Assembly: GCF_003952665.1 (NCBI RefSeq)
Contig: NZ_CP017946.1
Span: 3,348,001 to 3,412,000, forward strand
Length of the DNA: 64,000 nt
Source of the DNA: Bosea sp. Tri-49
Lineage (GTDB): Bacteria; Pseudomonadota; Alphaproteobacteria; Rhizobiales; Beijerinckiaceae
Direction of reading: 5' to 3'
Part shown: positions 44,065 through 53,606 of the stretch, piece after piece
How the letters are laid out: the number at the start of each line of letters is the position of its first letter
How positions within the stretch are numbered: the first letter of the stretch is position 1
Program-made: the position numbers and the translations under genes
The notes under the pieces: generated by a model
The model's input: the letters and a program-made list of their open reading frames with translations, nothing else
Told to the model about the DNA's origin: nothing
The model's database searches: none

Positions 44065-45263
44065 GCCCGAACGCGCCCGCCCTCCTCGACTTCGATCCCG
44101 CCGACCCGATCGCCCTCACCCAGGCTCTGGTGCGCTGTCCTTCGGTGACGCCAGTAGAAGGCGGCGCGCTCGCGTTGCTCGGCGCCGTGCTGAGCGCCGA
44201 GGGCTTCAGCGTCGAGCGCCCGATCTTCTCCGAGCCCGGCATGCCGGACATCGAAAACCTCTATGCCCGCATCGGCAGCGAGGGACCGGTCCTCGTCATC
44301 GCCGGCCATACCGATGTCGTGCCACCCGGTGATCTCGCCGCCTGGACACGTGATCCCTTCGCCGCCGAGATCGTCGATGGCGTCCTCTATGGTCGCGGCG
44401 CCTGCGACATGAAGGGCGGGCTCGCGGCCATGGTCGCTGGCGCGATCCGCTATCGCCGCAAGAACCCGCAGGCGCCCGGCTCGATCTCCTTCCTCGTCAC
44501 CGGCGACGAGGAAGGAGCGGCCGTCAACGGCACGGTCAAGCTGCTCGCCTGGGCCGATCAGCGCGGCGAGCGCTTCGACCATTGCCTGCTCGGCGAGCCG
44601 ACCAATCCGGCTGCGATGAGCGACATGATCAAGATCGGCCGACGCGGCTCGCTGACCGGCAAGCTCACCATTCAGGGCGTGCAGGGCCATGTCGGCTATC
44701 CGCATCTGGCCCAGAACCCGATCCGCGGCATGGTTCGGCTGCTGGCGGCACTGGACGCGACGCCGCTCGACGCCGGCACCAAGCATTTCGACCCGAGCAA
44801 TCTCGAGGTGACAACGCTCGATGTCGGCAATCCGGCGACGAACGTGATCCCGGCGCAGGCCAGGGCCGTCTTCAACATCCGCTTCAACGATCTGTGGACG
44901 CCGGAGACGCTGGCCGCCGAGATCGAGCGGCGGCTGCGCGAGGCGGCCGGCAATGCGGTGCGCTACGAGGTCAGCTTCGAGCCGACCAATGCGGTCGCCT
45001 TCCTGACCCAGCCGGGACCGTTCGTCGCCATGGTCGCGGATGCAGTCGAAGCCGAGACCGGCAAGCGCCCTGCCCTGTCGACGACCGGCGGCACCTCCGA
45101 CGCCCGCTTCATCAAGAACTACTGCCCGGTGGTCGAATACGGTGTCGTCGGCCAGACCATGCACCAGATCGACGAGCGGGTCGCCACGGCCGATTTGATG
45201 ACGCTGGAGCGGATCACGCATCGTTTACTGACGGATTATTTTGCCGCAGCGCGGCGCGCTTGA
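44061..45263 (+). CDS. dapE: Succinyl-diaminopimelate desuccinylase
   Basis: A 400-residue zinc peptidase-like enzyme of lysine and cell-wall synthesis, splitting N-succinyl-LL-diaminopimelate. The metal ligands are in [33 protein letters not shown] and [13 protein letters not shown] (catalytic Glu-Glu), with the final His in [29 protein letters not shown] is the usual block. A second pathway gene, dapB, lies at 61741. Confidence 0.96.
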   Translation: MSPNAPALLDFDPADPIALTQALVRCPSVTPVEGGALALLGAVLSAEGFSVERPIFSEPGMPDIENLYARIGSEGPVLVIAGHTDVVPPGDLAAWTRDPFAAEIVDGVLYGRGACDMKGGLAAMVAGAIRYRRKNPQAPGSISFLVTGDEEGAAVNGTVKLLAWADQRGERFDHCLLGEPTNPAAMSDMIKIGRRGSLTGKLTIQGVQGHVGYPHLAQNPIRGMVRLLAALDATPLDAGTKHFDPSNLEVTTLDVGNPATNVIPAQARAVFNIRFNDLWTPETLAAEIERRLREAAGNAVRYEVSFEPTNAVAFLTQPGPFVAMVADAVEAETGKRPALSTTGGTSDARFIKNYCPVVEYGVVGQTMHQIDERVATADLMTLERITHRLLTDYFAAARRA

Positions 45264-45330
45264 CGGAACCGACCCTGATGCCCACAGTTTAGACGAAAGT
45301 CTAATACCGTGACGTCCGGAGGGTTGGGCC

Positions 45331-45918
45331 ATGAGGCTTGCTGCCGACGATGTGACGCGATCGCTCGCCGCCTCCTGGCGCCTGCTGCGGGCCGACGCGA
45401 AGGCCTTGCCTGATCTCGATCTCAGCCGCGACGGCTTCTGGCGCTCCTATCTCGCGCTGGTGCTGGTCGTGCCATCGATGATCCCGGCACTGGCGGCCGA
45501 GCGCACGCTCGCCGGCCTCTCGAACAGCGGCGGGCTCTTCGACGCCCCCGGCCTCGTCGCCACCATCGTCACCGCCGAGATACTGGCGATCCTTGCAGTG
45601 CCGGCGCTGCTGGTCGGGCTCGTGCCGAACCTCACCCACAATCCGCGCTTCACCGGCTTCATCATCGCCTGGAACTGGGCCGGCATCCTCTCGGCGGCAC
45701 TGATGGCGGTGCCGGCGACAGTCTTCGCGCTGGGCTGGTCGAATCCTGGCATCGCCGGCTTCCAGAGCCTCGCCTTCGCGGCGATCGTGCTGCGGCTGCG
45801 TTATTGCGTAGCGAGGGCCGCCTTTGGCGCCGAAAGCCGCGTCGCAGGGGCGATCGCCTGCGCCAGCCTGGTTGCCGATTATGCGGTGCTGAAGAGCTTC
45901 GGGCTGGCCGGATTCTGA
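45331..45918 (+). CDS. Conserved-looking membrane protein, unknown
   Basis: A 195-residue protein with about four to five hydrophobic segments (about 40-58, 74-102, 112-134, 143-157 and 172-188), a Trp- and Arg-containing N-terminal part and no known motif that I recognise. The arrangement slightly resembles Yip1-type membrane proteins, but that is weak. It is 67 bases after dapE and convergent with truA, whose stop is 8 bases away. Confidence 0.65.
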   Translation: MRLAADDVTRSLAASWRLLRADAKALPDLDLSRDGFWRSYLALVLVVPSMIPALAAERTLAGLSNSGGLFDAPGLVATIVTAEILAILAVPALLVGLVPNLTHNPRFTGFIIAWNWAGILSAALMAVPATVFALGWSNPGIAGFQSLAFAAIVLRLRYCVARAAFGAESRVAGAIACASLVADYAVLKSFGLAGF

Positions 45919-45925
45919 TCCGATC

Positions 45926-46663
45926 TCAGTAATCGACGCCGGCGAGGTAAAGCCCGGTCGGCGGCGCCAGCGCGGCGCATTGCGAGCGATCGCGCGCTAC
46001 CAGCACCTTGCCGACCTTGTTCTCCGGCCAGCGCCCCATGCCGACCATCTTCAGGCAGCCGACCATGGAGCGGACCTGATGATGCAGGAAGGAACGGGCA
46101 TGGACATAGGCGACGATCTCGGCCCCCTCGCGACGGCAGTCGAACCGGTCGAGCGTGCGCATCGGGCTGTTGGCCTGGCATTCGGCGGCACGGAAGGTGG
46201 TGAAGTCGTGATGGCCGAGCAGCGCCTTGGCGGCGCGGTCCATCGCCTCGTGGTCGAGCCTGACCGGGACATGCCAGACGCGGTTGGCATCGAGGGCAGG
46301 CTGCGCCCGACGGTCGAGGATGCGATAGATGTAATAACGGCGCAGCGCCGAGATGCGGGCATCGAACGTATCGGGCACCGCCTCGGCACTCAGCACCGCC
46401 ACCGGCAGGCGCTTCAGCCTGGCATTGCTGGCGTCGCGCACGACATCGGTGCGCCACTCCTTGTCGAGATCGACATGGGCGACCTGATGGGTGGCGTGGA
46501 CGCCGGCATCGGTGCGCCCGGCGCAATGCAGGCGCACGGCGTGGCCGCAGAAGGCCTCGATCGCTTCTTCGACACTCTGCTGTACCGACGGCCCGTTGAG
46601 CTGGCGCTGCCAGCCTGAGAAGGGCGTGCCGTCATATTCGATGACGAGCTTGTAACGCGGCAT
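45926..46663 (-). CDS. truA: tRNA pseudouridine(38-40) synthase
   Basis: A 245-residue enzyme that makes pseudouridine at tRNA positions 38 to 40. The catalytic Asp52 is in LHCAGRTDAGVHATHQ. The N-terminus RYKLVIEYDGTPFSGWQR and the later RSFLHHQVRSMVGCLKMVG are typical of TruA. It is the last gene of def-fmt-truA, two bases after fmt, as in many alphaproteobacteria. Confidence 0.97.
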   Translation of the reverse strand: MPRYKLVIEYDGTPFSGWQRQLNGPSVQQSVEEAIEAFCGHAVRLHCAGRTDAGVHATHQVAHVDLDKEWRTDVVRDASNARLKRLPVAVLSAEAVPDTFDARISALRRYYIYRILDRRAQPALDANRVWHVPVRLDHEAMDRAAKALLGHHDFTTFRAAECQANSPMRTLDRFDCRREGAEIVAYVHARSFLHHQVRSMVGCLKMVGMGRWPENKVGKVLVARDRSQCAALAPPTGLYLAGVDY

Positions 46664-46665
46664 CG

Positions 46666-47595
46666 CTACAGCTTCGCGCCCGCCGAGAGTCGTGCCCCCC
46701 GCAGGAACTCCTGGGCGCTCATCGGCCCTTTGCCGGCGCGCTGGACCTGGAGCAGCTTCACCGCCCCGACCGCGCAGGCGACCGTGCCGTCATCGTCGAG
46801 CAGCGTGCCGGGCTCTGCCGCGCCGCCGGCGCGCGCGGTGCGCAGCAACTTCAAACGCTCCGGCCCCTTACCGAGATCGACCTCGACGAAGGCGCCCGGG
46901 AAAGGCGAGAGGCCGCGCACGACATCGTGGACCTGTTGCGCCGGCCGGTTCCAGCTCAGCTTGGCCTCGTCATTGCCGATCTTGCTGGCATAGGTGACGC
47001 CCTCTTCGGGCTGCGGCGTGAAGCGCAGGCCGCCGCGGCCGAGGGCCGGCAGCGCCCGGACCATCAGATCGGCGCCGAGCTCTGCAAGACGGTCGTGCAT
47101 GTCGCCGGCCGTGGCGTTGCCGTCGATCGCCAGCGTCTCGACCATGGCGACGGGGCCGGTGTCGAGCCCCTCCTCCATCTTCATCACGCAGACGCCGGTC
47201 TCGGCATCGCCGGCCATGATGGCGCGCTGGATCGGCGCGGCGCCGCGCCAGCGCGGCAGCAGCGAAGCGTGCAGGTTGAGGCAGCCGAGCTCCGGCACCT
47301 CGAGGATCGCCTTGGGCAGGATCAGGCCATAGGCAACGACGACGGCGACATCGGCCTGGTGCGAGGCCATGATCTCGACGGCCTCAGCGGTCCTCAGCGT
47401 CTTCGGCGAGAACACCGGGATGCCGAAGCGCTCGGCCGTGACCTGAACCGGCGAGGGCCGCAGCTCCATCCCACGTCCGGCCGGCGCCGGGGCGCGGGTG
47501 TAGACGGAGACGACCTCGTGGCCCTGGCCGATGATCTCGGTCAAAGTGGGCACGGCGAAATCCGGCGTGCCCATGAAGATGACGCGCAAACTCAT
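46666..47595 (-). CDS. fmt: Methionyl-tRNA formyltransferase
   Basis: A 309-residue enzyme that formylates initiator Met-tRNA. The N-terminal Rossmann domain has [18 protein letters not shown], and the catalytic block is [20 protein letters not shown] (Asn, His) with [17 protein letters not shown] (Asp). The C-terminal OB domain starts near residue 205. It lies 34 bases after def and 2 bases ahead of truA. Confidence 0.97.
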   Translation of the reverse strand: MSLRVIFMGTPDFAVPTLTEIIGQGHEVVSVYTRAPAPAGRGMELRPSPVQVTAERFGIPVFSPKTLRTAEAVEIMASHQADVAVVVAYGLILPKAILEVPELGCLNLHASLLPRWRGAAPIQRAIMAGDAETGVCVMKMEEGLDTGPVAMVETLAIDGNATAGDMHDRLAELGADLMVRALPALGRGGLRFTPQPEEGVTYASKIGNDEAKLSWNRPAQQVHDVVRGLSPFPGAFVEVDLGKGPERLKLLRTARAGGAAEPGTLLDDDGTVACAVGAVKLLQVQRAGKGPMSAQEFLRGARLSAGAKL

Positions 47596-47629
47596 GCGAT
47601 GACGCTGTCCATAGCTACCGGCCTGCCGT

Positions 47630-48163
47630 TCAGGCCGCGCTGTCCCGTTTCGCTGCCTTGGCGAAGCGCTTGGTCACGCGCTCCCGCTTCAGCCGCGACA
47701 GATAATCGATGAAGAGCACGCCGTTGAGGTGGTCGATCTCGTGCTGCAGGCAGGTGGCGAGCAGGCCGTCGGCCTCGATCTCCTGCGCCTTGCCATCGAG
47801 ATCGCGATAGCTGACCTTGACCTGCGCCGGCCGCTCGACCTCCTCGTAATATTCGGGGATCGAGAGGCAGCCTTCTTCATAGGAGCTGAGCTCCTTCGAA
47901 CTCCAGGTCACCTCAGGATTGATGAGGACCATCGGCTCGCGCGCCTGCTCCTCACCCTCCTCCGCCTTCTTCGAGACGTCGAGGGTGACGAGGCGGATCG
48001 GCTCGCCGATCTGGATCGCGGCCAGGCCGATTCCCGGCGCGTCGTACATCGTCTCGAGCATGTCTTCCGCCAGCTTGCGAATCTCCGGCGTGATGTCGCC
48101 GATCGGTGCGGAAACCTTGCGCAGCATCGAGTCGGGCAGGATGACGAGAGGACGGATAGCCAT
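47630..48163 (-). CDS. def: Peptide deformylase
   Basis: A 177-residue metallo-enzyme removing the N-formyl group from nascent proteins. Motif 1 [10 protein letters not shown], motif 2 EEGCLSIPE with metal ligand Cys99, and motif 3 HEIDHLNG with His141, Glu142 and His145 are complete. The start ATG 48163 is set by the family N-terminus [20 protein letters not shown]; a longer frame is a shadow over rmuC. First gene of def-fmt-truA. Confidence 0.97.
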   Translation of the reverse strand: MAIRPLVILPDSMLRKVSAPIGDITPEIRKLAEDMLETMYDAPGIGLAAIQIGEPIRLVTLDVSKKAEEGEEQAREPMVLINPEVTWSSKELSSYEEGCLSIPEYYEEVERPAQVKVSYRDLDGKAQEIEADGLLATCLQHEIDHLNGVLFIDYLSRLKRERVTKRFAKAAKRDSAA

Positions 48164-48277
48164 AGGGCGCTCGAAACAATTGTCGGGAGTTGCGGCGACA
48201 TAAGCTCTTGTGGGGAAGCGGTCAAACTGTTCCGCTTTCGTTCCAGAATTGCCACGCGAATCGTGTAGGCTCCCGGG

Positions 48278-49462
48278 ATGAACCAGATCGCCTTCGTCCT
48301 GCTGGAGCGCCCGGTGAGCTGGGCCGAGGCCACCTTCGGCTTTGCCGGGCTGACCCTTGCTTTGCTTCTGCTGGCGCTGCTCTCGTCCTGGCGCGGCTCG
48401 CGCCGGCGCGAGATGGAAGCGGCGATGGCGGCCGAGCGCGCCCGCGAAATGGATGACAAGGTCGCCGAGATGAACCGGCTGCAAGCCGAGCTCACCGGCC
48501 GGATGCAGACCATGGCCGAGATCCTCTCGACCCGGCAGGGCGACCTCGCCCGTGTCATGGCCGACCGGATGGACGGGTTGCGCCAGCAGGTCGGCGCCGG
48601 GCTGGAGCAGAATGTCCGCCAGACCAGCGAGAGCCTCGGCAAATTGCAGGAGCGGCTCGCCGTCATCGACAGCGCCCAGAAGAACCTGACCGAGCTCACC
48701 GGCGAGGTGGTGACGCTGAAGGACGTGCTTTCCAACAAGCAGGCGCGCGGCGCCTATGGCCAAGGCCGGATGGAGGCGATCATCCGCGACGGGCTTCCGG
48801 CCGCGTTCTTTTCGTTTCAGCCCACACTCTCGAGTGGCAAGCGACCGGACTGCCTGGTTACCCTGCCGGGCGACGGGCGCGGCCTCGTCATCGACGCGAA
48901 GTTCCCGCTGGAGAGCTTCACCATGCTGCGCGAAGCGCGCGGCGACGAGGCAAAGAAGCAGGCCTCGGCGCGGGTTCGCGGCGATGTCGGCCAGCACGTC
49001 AAGGACATCGCCGAGCGCTATTTCCTGCCGGGCGAGACGCAGGACATGGCGCTGCTCTTCGTGCCCTCGGAATCGATCTATGCCGACCTGCACGAGCATT
49101 TCGACGACGTCATCCAGAAGGCACATCGCGCCAGGGTGATGATCGTCTCGCCCTCGCTGCTGGCGCTAGCGATCCAGCTGATGCAGTCGCTGGTCCGCGA
49201 TGCCCGCATGCGCGAGGAGGCGCAGGTGATCCAGTCGGAGGTCGGCAAACTGCTCGACGATGTCCGCCGCCTCGGCGAGCGCGTCGACAAGCTCGACAAT
49301 CATTTCCGCCAGGCGCAGGACGATGTCACCCAGATCAAGACCTCGGCCGGCAAGGTCACCGGCCGGGCCGAGAGGATCGGCGCGCTCGAATTCGACGATG
49401 CTCGCCCCAACGAGCCGGCGCTGCCCTTCGCCAAAGAGGTGAAGCTGAAGGCGGCGGAGTAG
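48278..49462 (+). CDS. rmuC: DNA recombination protein RmuC
   Basis: A 394-residue protein of the RmuC family. The N-terminal membrane helix is at about residues 17-37 ([20 protein letters not shown]), then a coiled coil (about 45-140), then the nuclease-like domain with [20 protein letters not shown] and [20 protein letters not shown], which holds the Asp-x-Lys core. It restricts DNA inversions; the mechanism is not fully known. Divergent from def with 114 bases between. Confidence 0.95.
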   Translation: MNQIAFVLLERPVSWAEATFGFAGLTLALLLLALLSSWRGSRRREMEAAMAAERAREMDDKVAEMNRLQAELTGRMQTMAEILSTRQGDLARVMADRMDGLRQQVGAGLEQNVRQTSESLGKLQERLAVIDSAQKNLTELTGEVVTLKDVLSNKQARGAYGQGRMEAIIRDGLPAAFFSFQPTLSSGKRPDCLVTLPGDGRGLVIDAKFPLESFTMLREARGDEAKKQASARVRGDVGQHVKDIAERYFLPGETQDMALLFVPSESIYADLHEHFDDVIQKAHRARVMIVSPSLLALAIQLMQSLVRDARMREEAQVIQSEVGKLLDDVRRLGERVDKLDNHFRQAQDDVTQIKTSAGKVTGRAERIGALEFDDARPNEPALPFAKEVKLKAAE

Positions 49463-49477
49463 GAGCCGCAACCGGTC

Positions 49478-50017
49478 TCAGCGTGGCCGCGGCAATTGCC
49501 GCTCGGCCTCGCCAATCAGGCTGTCCTGACCGTCGGTCGGGCCGCCGTGAAGCGCAGCGACCCGGCGCAGCATCGAAAAGAGTTCCTCGAACTCCGCCCG
49601 GTTGAGATGAGGCCGCAGCAGGTCGCGCAGATCCATTAGGGCGATCGTCTTCGAGGGAGACGCCTTCACGGCATGACGCGCCAGGACGAGGCGCTCCTCC
49701 AGATCGGCGCCGTATTCCAGCATGACGCGCATTTCGCTGCGGATCAGGTCGAGCTGCTCGGTCGTCGGCTCGCCGCGCTCATTGGCGACGAGGCACATCA
49801 GCGCGACGGCGCCGTCGCGGCTTTCCGGCAGCGTCTTCAACGCGGTGCGGCGCGCCTCGGCTTCGGCCTCGGCGCGACGCTTGCTCAGGAGCTCGCGGCG
49901 CTTCTGCTCGCTGCCGGCGCTGAGACGCTGGCTGACATATTCCATGCCGCCGCCCCAGATCATCCAGTAGATCACACCGGTGGTGATAGCGCCGACGATG
50001 GTCGCGATAATCGGCAT
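49478..50017 (-). CDS. Membrane-anchored protein of unknown function (possibly TerB-like)
   Basis: A 179-residue protein. Start ATG 50017 is preferred because AGGAG lies six bases upstream. An N-terminal membrane helix (about 2-22, IIATIVGAITTGVIYWMIWG) is followed by an Arg/Glu/Ala-rich coiled coil (about 30-60), then a helical domain (about 68-170) with paired acidic helices that slightly resemble TerB-type tellurite resistance domains. I do not make a firm family assignment. It is convergent with rmuC. Confidence 0.72.
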   Translation of the reverse strand: MPIIATIVGAITTGVIYWMIWGGGMEYVSQRLSAGSEQKRRELLSKRRAEAEAEARRTALKTLPESRDGAVALMCLVANERGEPTTEQLDLIRSEMRVMLEYGADLEERLVLARHAVKASPSKTIALMDLRDLLRPHLNRAEFEELFSMLRRVAALHGGPTDGQDSLIGEAERQLPRPR

Positions 50018-50331
50018 ACGCATCTCCTGTTGCGGCGCCTGCAATCGGGGCGAGCAATGCAGGACGGTTCGAGCTTGGCCTGATCAGAGCCTGTATCGCA
50101 GCTGCAGAAACGCCTTTGTGACGAGATCGGCCTTTTTACCCGCCGCGCTCCGGATGGCCGGGATGAAGCGCTCCACGCTTCGGCGAACACCTTCTCTCAA
50201 CTCGATATCGACCGCCTTCAGCGTCCCGCCGGCACCCACGCAGCACACGCCTGATCCCGGCCTGCCATGGCGAGAGCACATTCCGGCGTTGAGCTGGGGC
50301 CTCCCCAGATTTGCGCCGGAGGCCTTCAGAC

Positions 50332-51573
50332 GTGCTCGTCCAGATCGGAACGCTCATCGCCGCGACGAGCCTCGTGCAGCTCGCCAACGGCTTCTTCAAC
50401 ACGTTCCTGTCGCTGCGCCTGACGATCGAGGATTTCGGGGCGACGCTCACCGGCCTCGTGCTCAGCGCCTATTTCGTCGGCTTCTCGATCGGCGCCATCG
50501 GCTGCGGTCGCGTCATCCAGCGCATCGGTCATATCCGCGCCTACGCCGCCTTCGCCGGCCTGGTGGTGGTCGCGACCGCGGCAATGCCACTCTTCGTCTC
50601 GCCGCTCGGCTGGATCCTGTGCCGGATGGCGATCGGCATCGGCTGCGTCGGCCTGTTCATCACGACGGAAAGCTGGCTCAACGCCAAGGCACCGCCGGAC
50701 CAGCGCGGGCGAATCTTCTCGATCTACATGGTCGGCACGTTCCTGGCGCTGGCGGCCGGCCAACTCCTGATCGGCAAGCTGCCCGTCGCCTCGACGACGC
50801 CGTTCAACATCGTCGTCGCGCTCTTCGCGCTGGCGCTGATGATGGTAAGCGCGACGCGCGCCGAGGCGCCGCCGCTTCCGAGCGACACGTCCCTCGCCTA
50901 TGGCGAGCTGACGCGACAGGCGCCGGTCTCGGTGATCGGCTGCGTCGTCTCGGGCATCGTCACCAGCGCCTTCTACGCGCTGTTCCCGGCCTGGATGGCC
51001 CGGAACAACATTCCCCAGGAGACCATCGCCCTGTTCATGCTTGTCGCGGTGCTCGGCGGATTCGCCTTTCAGGTCCCGGTCGGCAGGCTGTCGGATCGGG
51101 GCGACCGCCGGGTCGTGCTGGCAGGGCTCGCGCTGGGCTTTTCCGCTGCGGCAGTGCTGCTCGATCTCGTGCCGCGTCATCTGGCGCTGGTGCTGCCGGT
51201 CGCCGCCCTGCTCGGCGGCTTCATGTCGACGCTCTATCCGGTCTGCGTCGCGCATGCGCTCGATCGCATGCCACAGGACCGTATCGTCGCCGTCAGCGGC
51301 CGGCTGATCCTGGTCAGCGGCATCGGCTCGGCGTTCGGCCCGATCCTCGGCGCCCAGGTGATGGCGCGTCTCGACATCAACGGGCTGCTCTATCTGATGG
51401 CTGCCGCGACCGCCGCTCTCGCGGCCGTCGCCGGCTTGCGCATCCGGCAGCGGGCGGCCGCAGAGCAGATGGCCGAACGGCCCTTCGCGATCATCACCCC
51501 GCTGACCGCGCCGATCTCGCAGGAGCCGGAAGCAACGGATCCTGACGGGACGCCGCGCCCCCTGCCCGGCTGA
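50332..51573 (+). CDS. MFS transporter (YcaD-like)
   Basis: About 413 residues and twelve membrane helices of the major facilitator superfamily. The start is GTG 50332 with CGGAGG nine bases before; TTG 50311 is possible. The first helix is VQIGTLIAATSLVQLANGFF; the conserved loop 2-3 is GCGRVIQRIGHIRAYAAFAG; the later PVGRLSDRGDRRVVLAGLAL is loop 8-9. ESWLNAKAPPDQRGRIFSIY is typical of the YcaD-like group. The substrate is unknown. The C-terminal tail is acidic and proline-rich. Gap 50018-50331 showed nothing convincing. Confidence 0.92.
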   Translation: MLVQIGTLIAATSLVQLANGFFNTFLSLRLTIEDFGATLTGLVLSAYFVGFSIGAIGCGRVIQRIGHIRAYAAFAGLVVVATAAMPLFVSPLGWILCRMAIGIGCVGLFITTESWLNAKAPPDQRGRIFSIYMVGTFLALAAGQLLIGKLPVASTTPFNIVVALFALALMMVSATRAEAPPLPSDTSLAYGELTRQAPVSVIGCVVSGIVTSAFYALFPAWMARNNIPQETIALFMLVAVLGGFAFQVPVGRLSDRGDRRVVLAGLALGFSAAAVLLDLVPRHLALVLPVAALLGGFMSTLYPVCVAHALDRMPQDRIVAVSGRLILVSGIGSAFGPILGAQVMARLDINGLLYLMAAATAALAAVAGLRIRQRAAAEQMAERPFAIITPLTAPISQEPEATDPDGTPRPLPG

Positions 51574-51583
51574 GCGCGTTAGC

Positions 51584-52093
51584 TCAGGCGGTCTGCAACA
51601 CCGCCGACAGCTCCGGCTTGACGTTCAGGGTCTGGAAGACGACGCAGTAGCGTTCAGTCAGCTTGAGCAAGGTATCGAGCTTCTCCTGCGGCGCGTCGGT
51701 CTCGACGTCGAAGGCAAGGCGGATCGCCTTGAAGCCGACGGCGGCATCCTTGGCGACGCCGAGCGTGCCGCGGAAATCGAGATCGCCCTCGGCACGGACC
51801 GTGCCCTTCTTCAAGTCGATTTCAAGCGCGGTCGCGACCGCCTTCAGCGTGACGCCGGCGCAGGCGACAAGCGCCTCGAGCAGCATGTCGCCGGAGCAGA
51901 GCTCAGCGCCGGAGCCGCCGGTCGCAGGATGCAGGCCGGCAAGCGCGATCGCCCGGCCGGTCTCGACCTTGCAGGCGATGTGCTGGTCGTCGAGCTCGCC
52001 CTTGGCCTTCAGCGTGATCACCGCCGCATCGGGCGCCTCACGGTACTTGTCCTTGAGCGGGGCCTGCAGAGCGCGCAGCGCGGTGACGTCCAT
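51584..52093 (-). CDS. OsmC family protein
   Basis: A 169-residue OsmC/Ohr-type thiol peroxidase fold. It has ACKVETGRAIALAGLHPATG and the block CSGDMLLEALVACAGVTLKA, where both Cys (one in GAELCSGDM, one in VACAGV) lie at the positions used for reduction of organic hydroperoxides. It lies 45 bases downstream of the degenerate ATPase gene on the same strand and may share its SAM-II-controlled transcript. The role may be sulfur or oxidant-related (inference). Confidence 0.9.
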   Translation of the reverse strand: MDVTALRALQAPLKDKYREAPDAAVITLKAKGELDDQHIACKVETGRAIALAGLHPATGGSGAELCSGDMLLEALVACAGVTLKAVATALEIDLKKGTVRAEGDLDFRGTLGVAKDAAVGFKAIRLAFDVETDAPQEKLDTLLKLTERYCVVFQTLNVKPELSAVLQTA

Positions 52094-52138
52094 GATCTTG
52101 ATCCTCGGCAGAAACGGGTCGCGGCCTGTCTAGCTGGT

Positions 52139-52852
52139 TCAGGCGGCTGCCTCCACCTCCGGCACGACATTCCGACTTTCCTTTTCGAGCGCCCGGCGCA
52201 ATTCACGGCGCAGCGCGACGAAGCCGACGGAGCGCTCGTCGCGCGGGCGGCTCAGCAGATTGTCGAGACTGAAGGCCACCGGCCCCGCTCCCTGCGGCAG
52301 AACGAGGATGCGGTCGGCCAAACGTACGGCCTCCTCGGCGGAGCCGGCCGCAATAACGACGGCGGGGCGCCCCTGCGTACACAGCTCCGGCAGGAAGGCG
52401 GCCAGCCGCTCTCTCGCCTCGGCGTCGAGCGCCGCAAAGGGCTCGTCGATCAGCAGCAGCCTCGGCCTGACCAGCAGGAGACGGGCGATGGCGAGCCGCA
52501 GCAATTCCTCGGGCGAGAGTGCGGCTGGGCGCTGCGCCGCCTGCCCGGCGAGGCCGACGCGGACCAGCACATTGGCGATCAGGCCTTCGCGCTCGAACGG
52601 CGTCGCCTTCGGCAAAGCGAAGGCGAGGTTCTCGATGAGGCTGAGCCAGGGGAAGAAGCGTGGCCGGGCGCAGAGCAGGCCGATCTCCGGAGTCGGAACC
52701 GTCCCCTCTCCGGATGCGAGCCCCGCAAATCCACGAAGCGCCGCCGAGCGCGCCTCAATGGAGGCGCCGAGCAGCGCCACAACCTGGCCTGCCGCCGGGC
52801 GCGGCAGAGCGGCATCGAGAGAGCGGGGGAGACTGTGAAGAACGGCCGACAT
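52139..52852 (-). CDS. Degenerate ABC ATPase, SsuB/TauB paralogue lacking key motifs
   Basis: A 237-residue protein aligned with sulfonate-type ABC ATPases, start ATG 52852 with AAGGAG seven bases upstream. Walker B is intact (LLLIDEPFAALDAE), but Walker A is LLGASIEARSAALRGF, with no Gly-Lys-Ser/Thr; the Q-loop Gln is lost (CARPRFFPWLSLIENLA); the signature is LSPEELLRLAIAR instead of LSGGQ; and the switch His is missing (VVIAAGSAEEAVRLAD). The C-terminal LDNLLSRPRDERS matches LDNPLTRPRDRLS of the intact ATPase at 54057. It probably cannot bind or hydrolyse ATP; the frame is fully open, so it may have a regulatory or structural role. A SAM-II riboswitch lies upstream. Confidence 0.85.
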   Translation of the reverse strand: MSAVLHSLPRSLDAALPRPAAGQVVALLGASIEARSAALRGFAGLASGEGTVPTPEIGLLCARPRFFPWLSLIENLAFALPKATPFEREGLIANVLVRVGLAGQAAQRPAALSPEELLRLAIARLLLVRPRLLLIDEPFAALDAEARERLAAFLPELCTQGRPAVVIAAGSAEEAVRLADRILVLPQGAGPVAFSLDNLLSRPRDERSVGFVALRRELRRALEKESRNVVPEVEAAA

Positions 52853-52914
52853 CAACTGGCTCCTTCCAAGACAAGGCGGAGGGAGCGTCGACGGCATCAG
52901 GCCATCTCTTCGTT

Positions 52915-52972
52915 CCCGCGCTTTAGCTGCATTTGTTTCGCGCCCGCAAGCTGAGGCTCAAATCGGCGCGTA
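52915..52972 (-). ncRNA. SAM-II riboswitch upstream of the degenerate ATPase gene
   Basis: On the minus strand, CGCGCC (from 52970) pairs with GGCGCG to form P1. GATTTGAGCC follows, then the loop CAGCTTGC, then AAACAAATGCAGCTAAAGC, which matches the SAM-II consensus with GCTAAAG at its end. The loop AGCTTGC can pair with the downstream GCAGCT as a pseudoknot with one bulged T. It is nearly the same as the copy at 56733, differing in the base after AACAA, in the loop length and in its tail. Confidence 0.85.
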
Positions 52973-52978
52973 TGTCCT

Positions 52979-53008
52979 TTCATACGGTCTAGGCGTCCGT
53001 TTTGTCAA
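52979..53008 (-). promoter_or_regulatory. Promoter for the second SAM-II unit
   Basis: On the minus strand the -35 box TTGACA (53008-53003) lies inside the last codons of the GNAT gene, and TATGAA (52984-52979) follows after 18 bases. Transcription would begin just at the SAM-II aptamer. Confidence 0.5.
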
Positions 53009-53540
53009 ACAGACGATCTCGCTCGACGAACTCGTCCCGCATCAGTCGGTAGCGGCATTGTAGCACGGTCTCGCCGCGGGAGCGCGAGCTGCGCTCGACC
53101 TGGTCGAGCAAGCGGAAACCAAGCCTCGCCAGAATACGTCCCGAGGCCACATTGTCGGCCGCATGGCCCGAACGGAGCGCCGACAGGCCCGCTTCGGCGA
53201 AAGCGAACCGCACCACCGCCCTCGCCGACTCGGAGGCGAAACCGTGCCCCCAGGCTACTCGCTCGAACCAGTAGCCGAGCTCGCCCTCGCTGCCGGCGAT
53301 CTCATCGATGTCGACCAAGCCGATCATCCGGCCATCCAGCATCGCGGCGAAACGATAGGCCTCGCCGTCGCGCCATTGGCGGGGGTGATCGGCGAACCAG
53401 GCCTCGGTCTCCGTCCGATCGGGCGGGAACGAGGCCATCCGCAGCATGCGCGTGACTGCCCAGTCGGATTGGATCTCGAAGGCCCGCTGCGCGTCTGCCG
53501 CAACCGACGGCCGCAACTGAAGACGTTTCGTGGAGATCAT
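52989..53540 (-). CDS. GNAT family N-acetyltransferase (RimJ/RimL-like)
   Basis: A 183-residue acetyltransferase starting at MISTKRLQLRPSVAADAQRA (ATG 53540). The acetyl-CoA region is GELGYWFERVAWGHGFASES (motif A equivalent) with the C-terminal NVASGRILARLGFRLLDQVE, characteristic of the RimJ/RimL-like group that acetylates ribosomal proteins or other substrates. A frame reaching 53579 has a weaker start. The promoter of the next unit overlaps its last codons. Confidence 0.88.
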   Translation of the reverse strand: MISTKRLQLRPSVAADAQRAFEIQSDWAVTRMLRMASFPPDRTETEAWFADHPRQWRDGEAYRFAAMLDGRMIGLVDIDEIAGSEGELGYWFERVAWGHGFASESARAVVRFAFAEAGLSALRSGHAADNVASGRILARLGFRLLDQVERSSRSRGETVLQCRYRLMRDEFVERDRLFDKTDA

Positions 53541-53606
53541 CGTGAGACCGGTCGGCTGCAATCCCGCGCAGGCTGGCACGAAGCGCGAGCCTGCGGAACC
53601 GCGCGG

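Noticed and set aside
50084..50281. A 65-codon minus-strand frame between the TerB-like and MFS genes
   Set aside because: No clear ribosome binding site, no signal peptide or family; could be chance in high-GC DNA.
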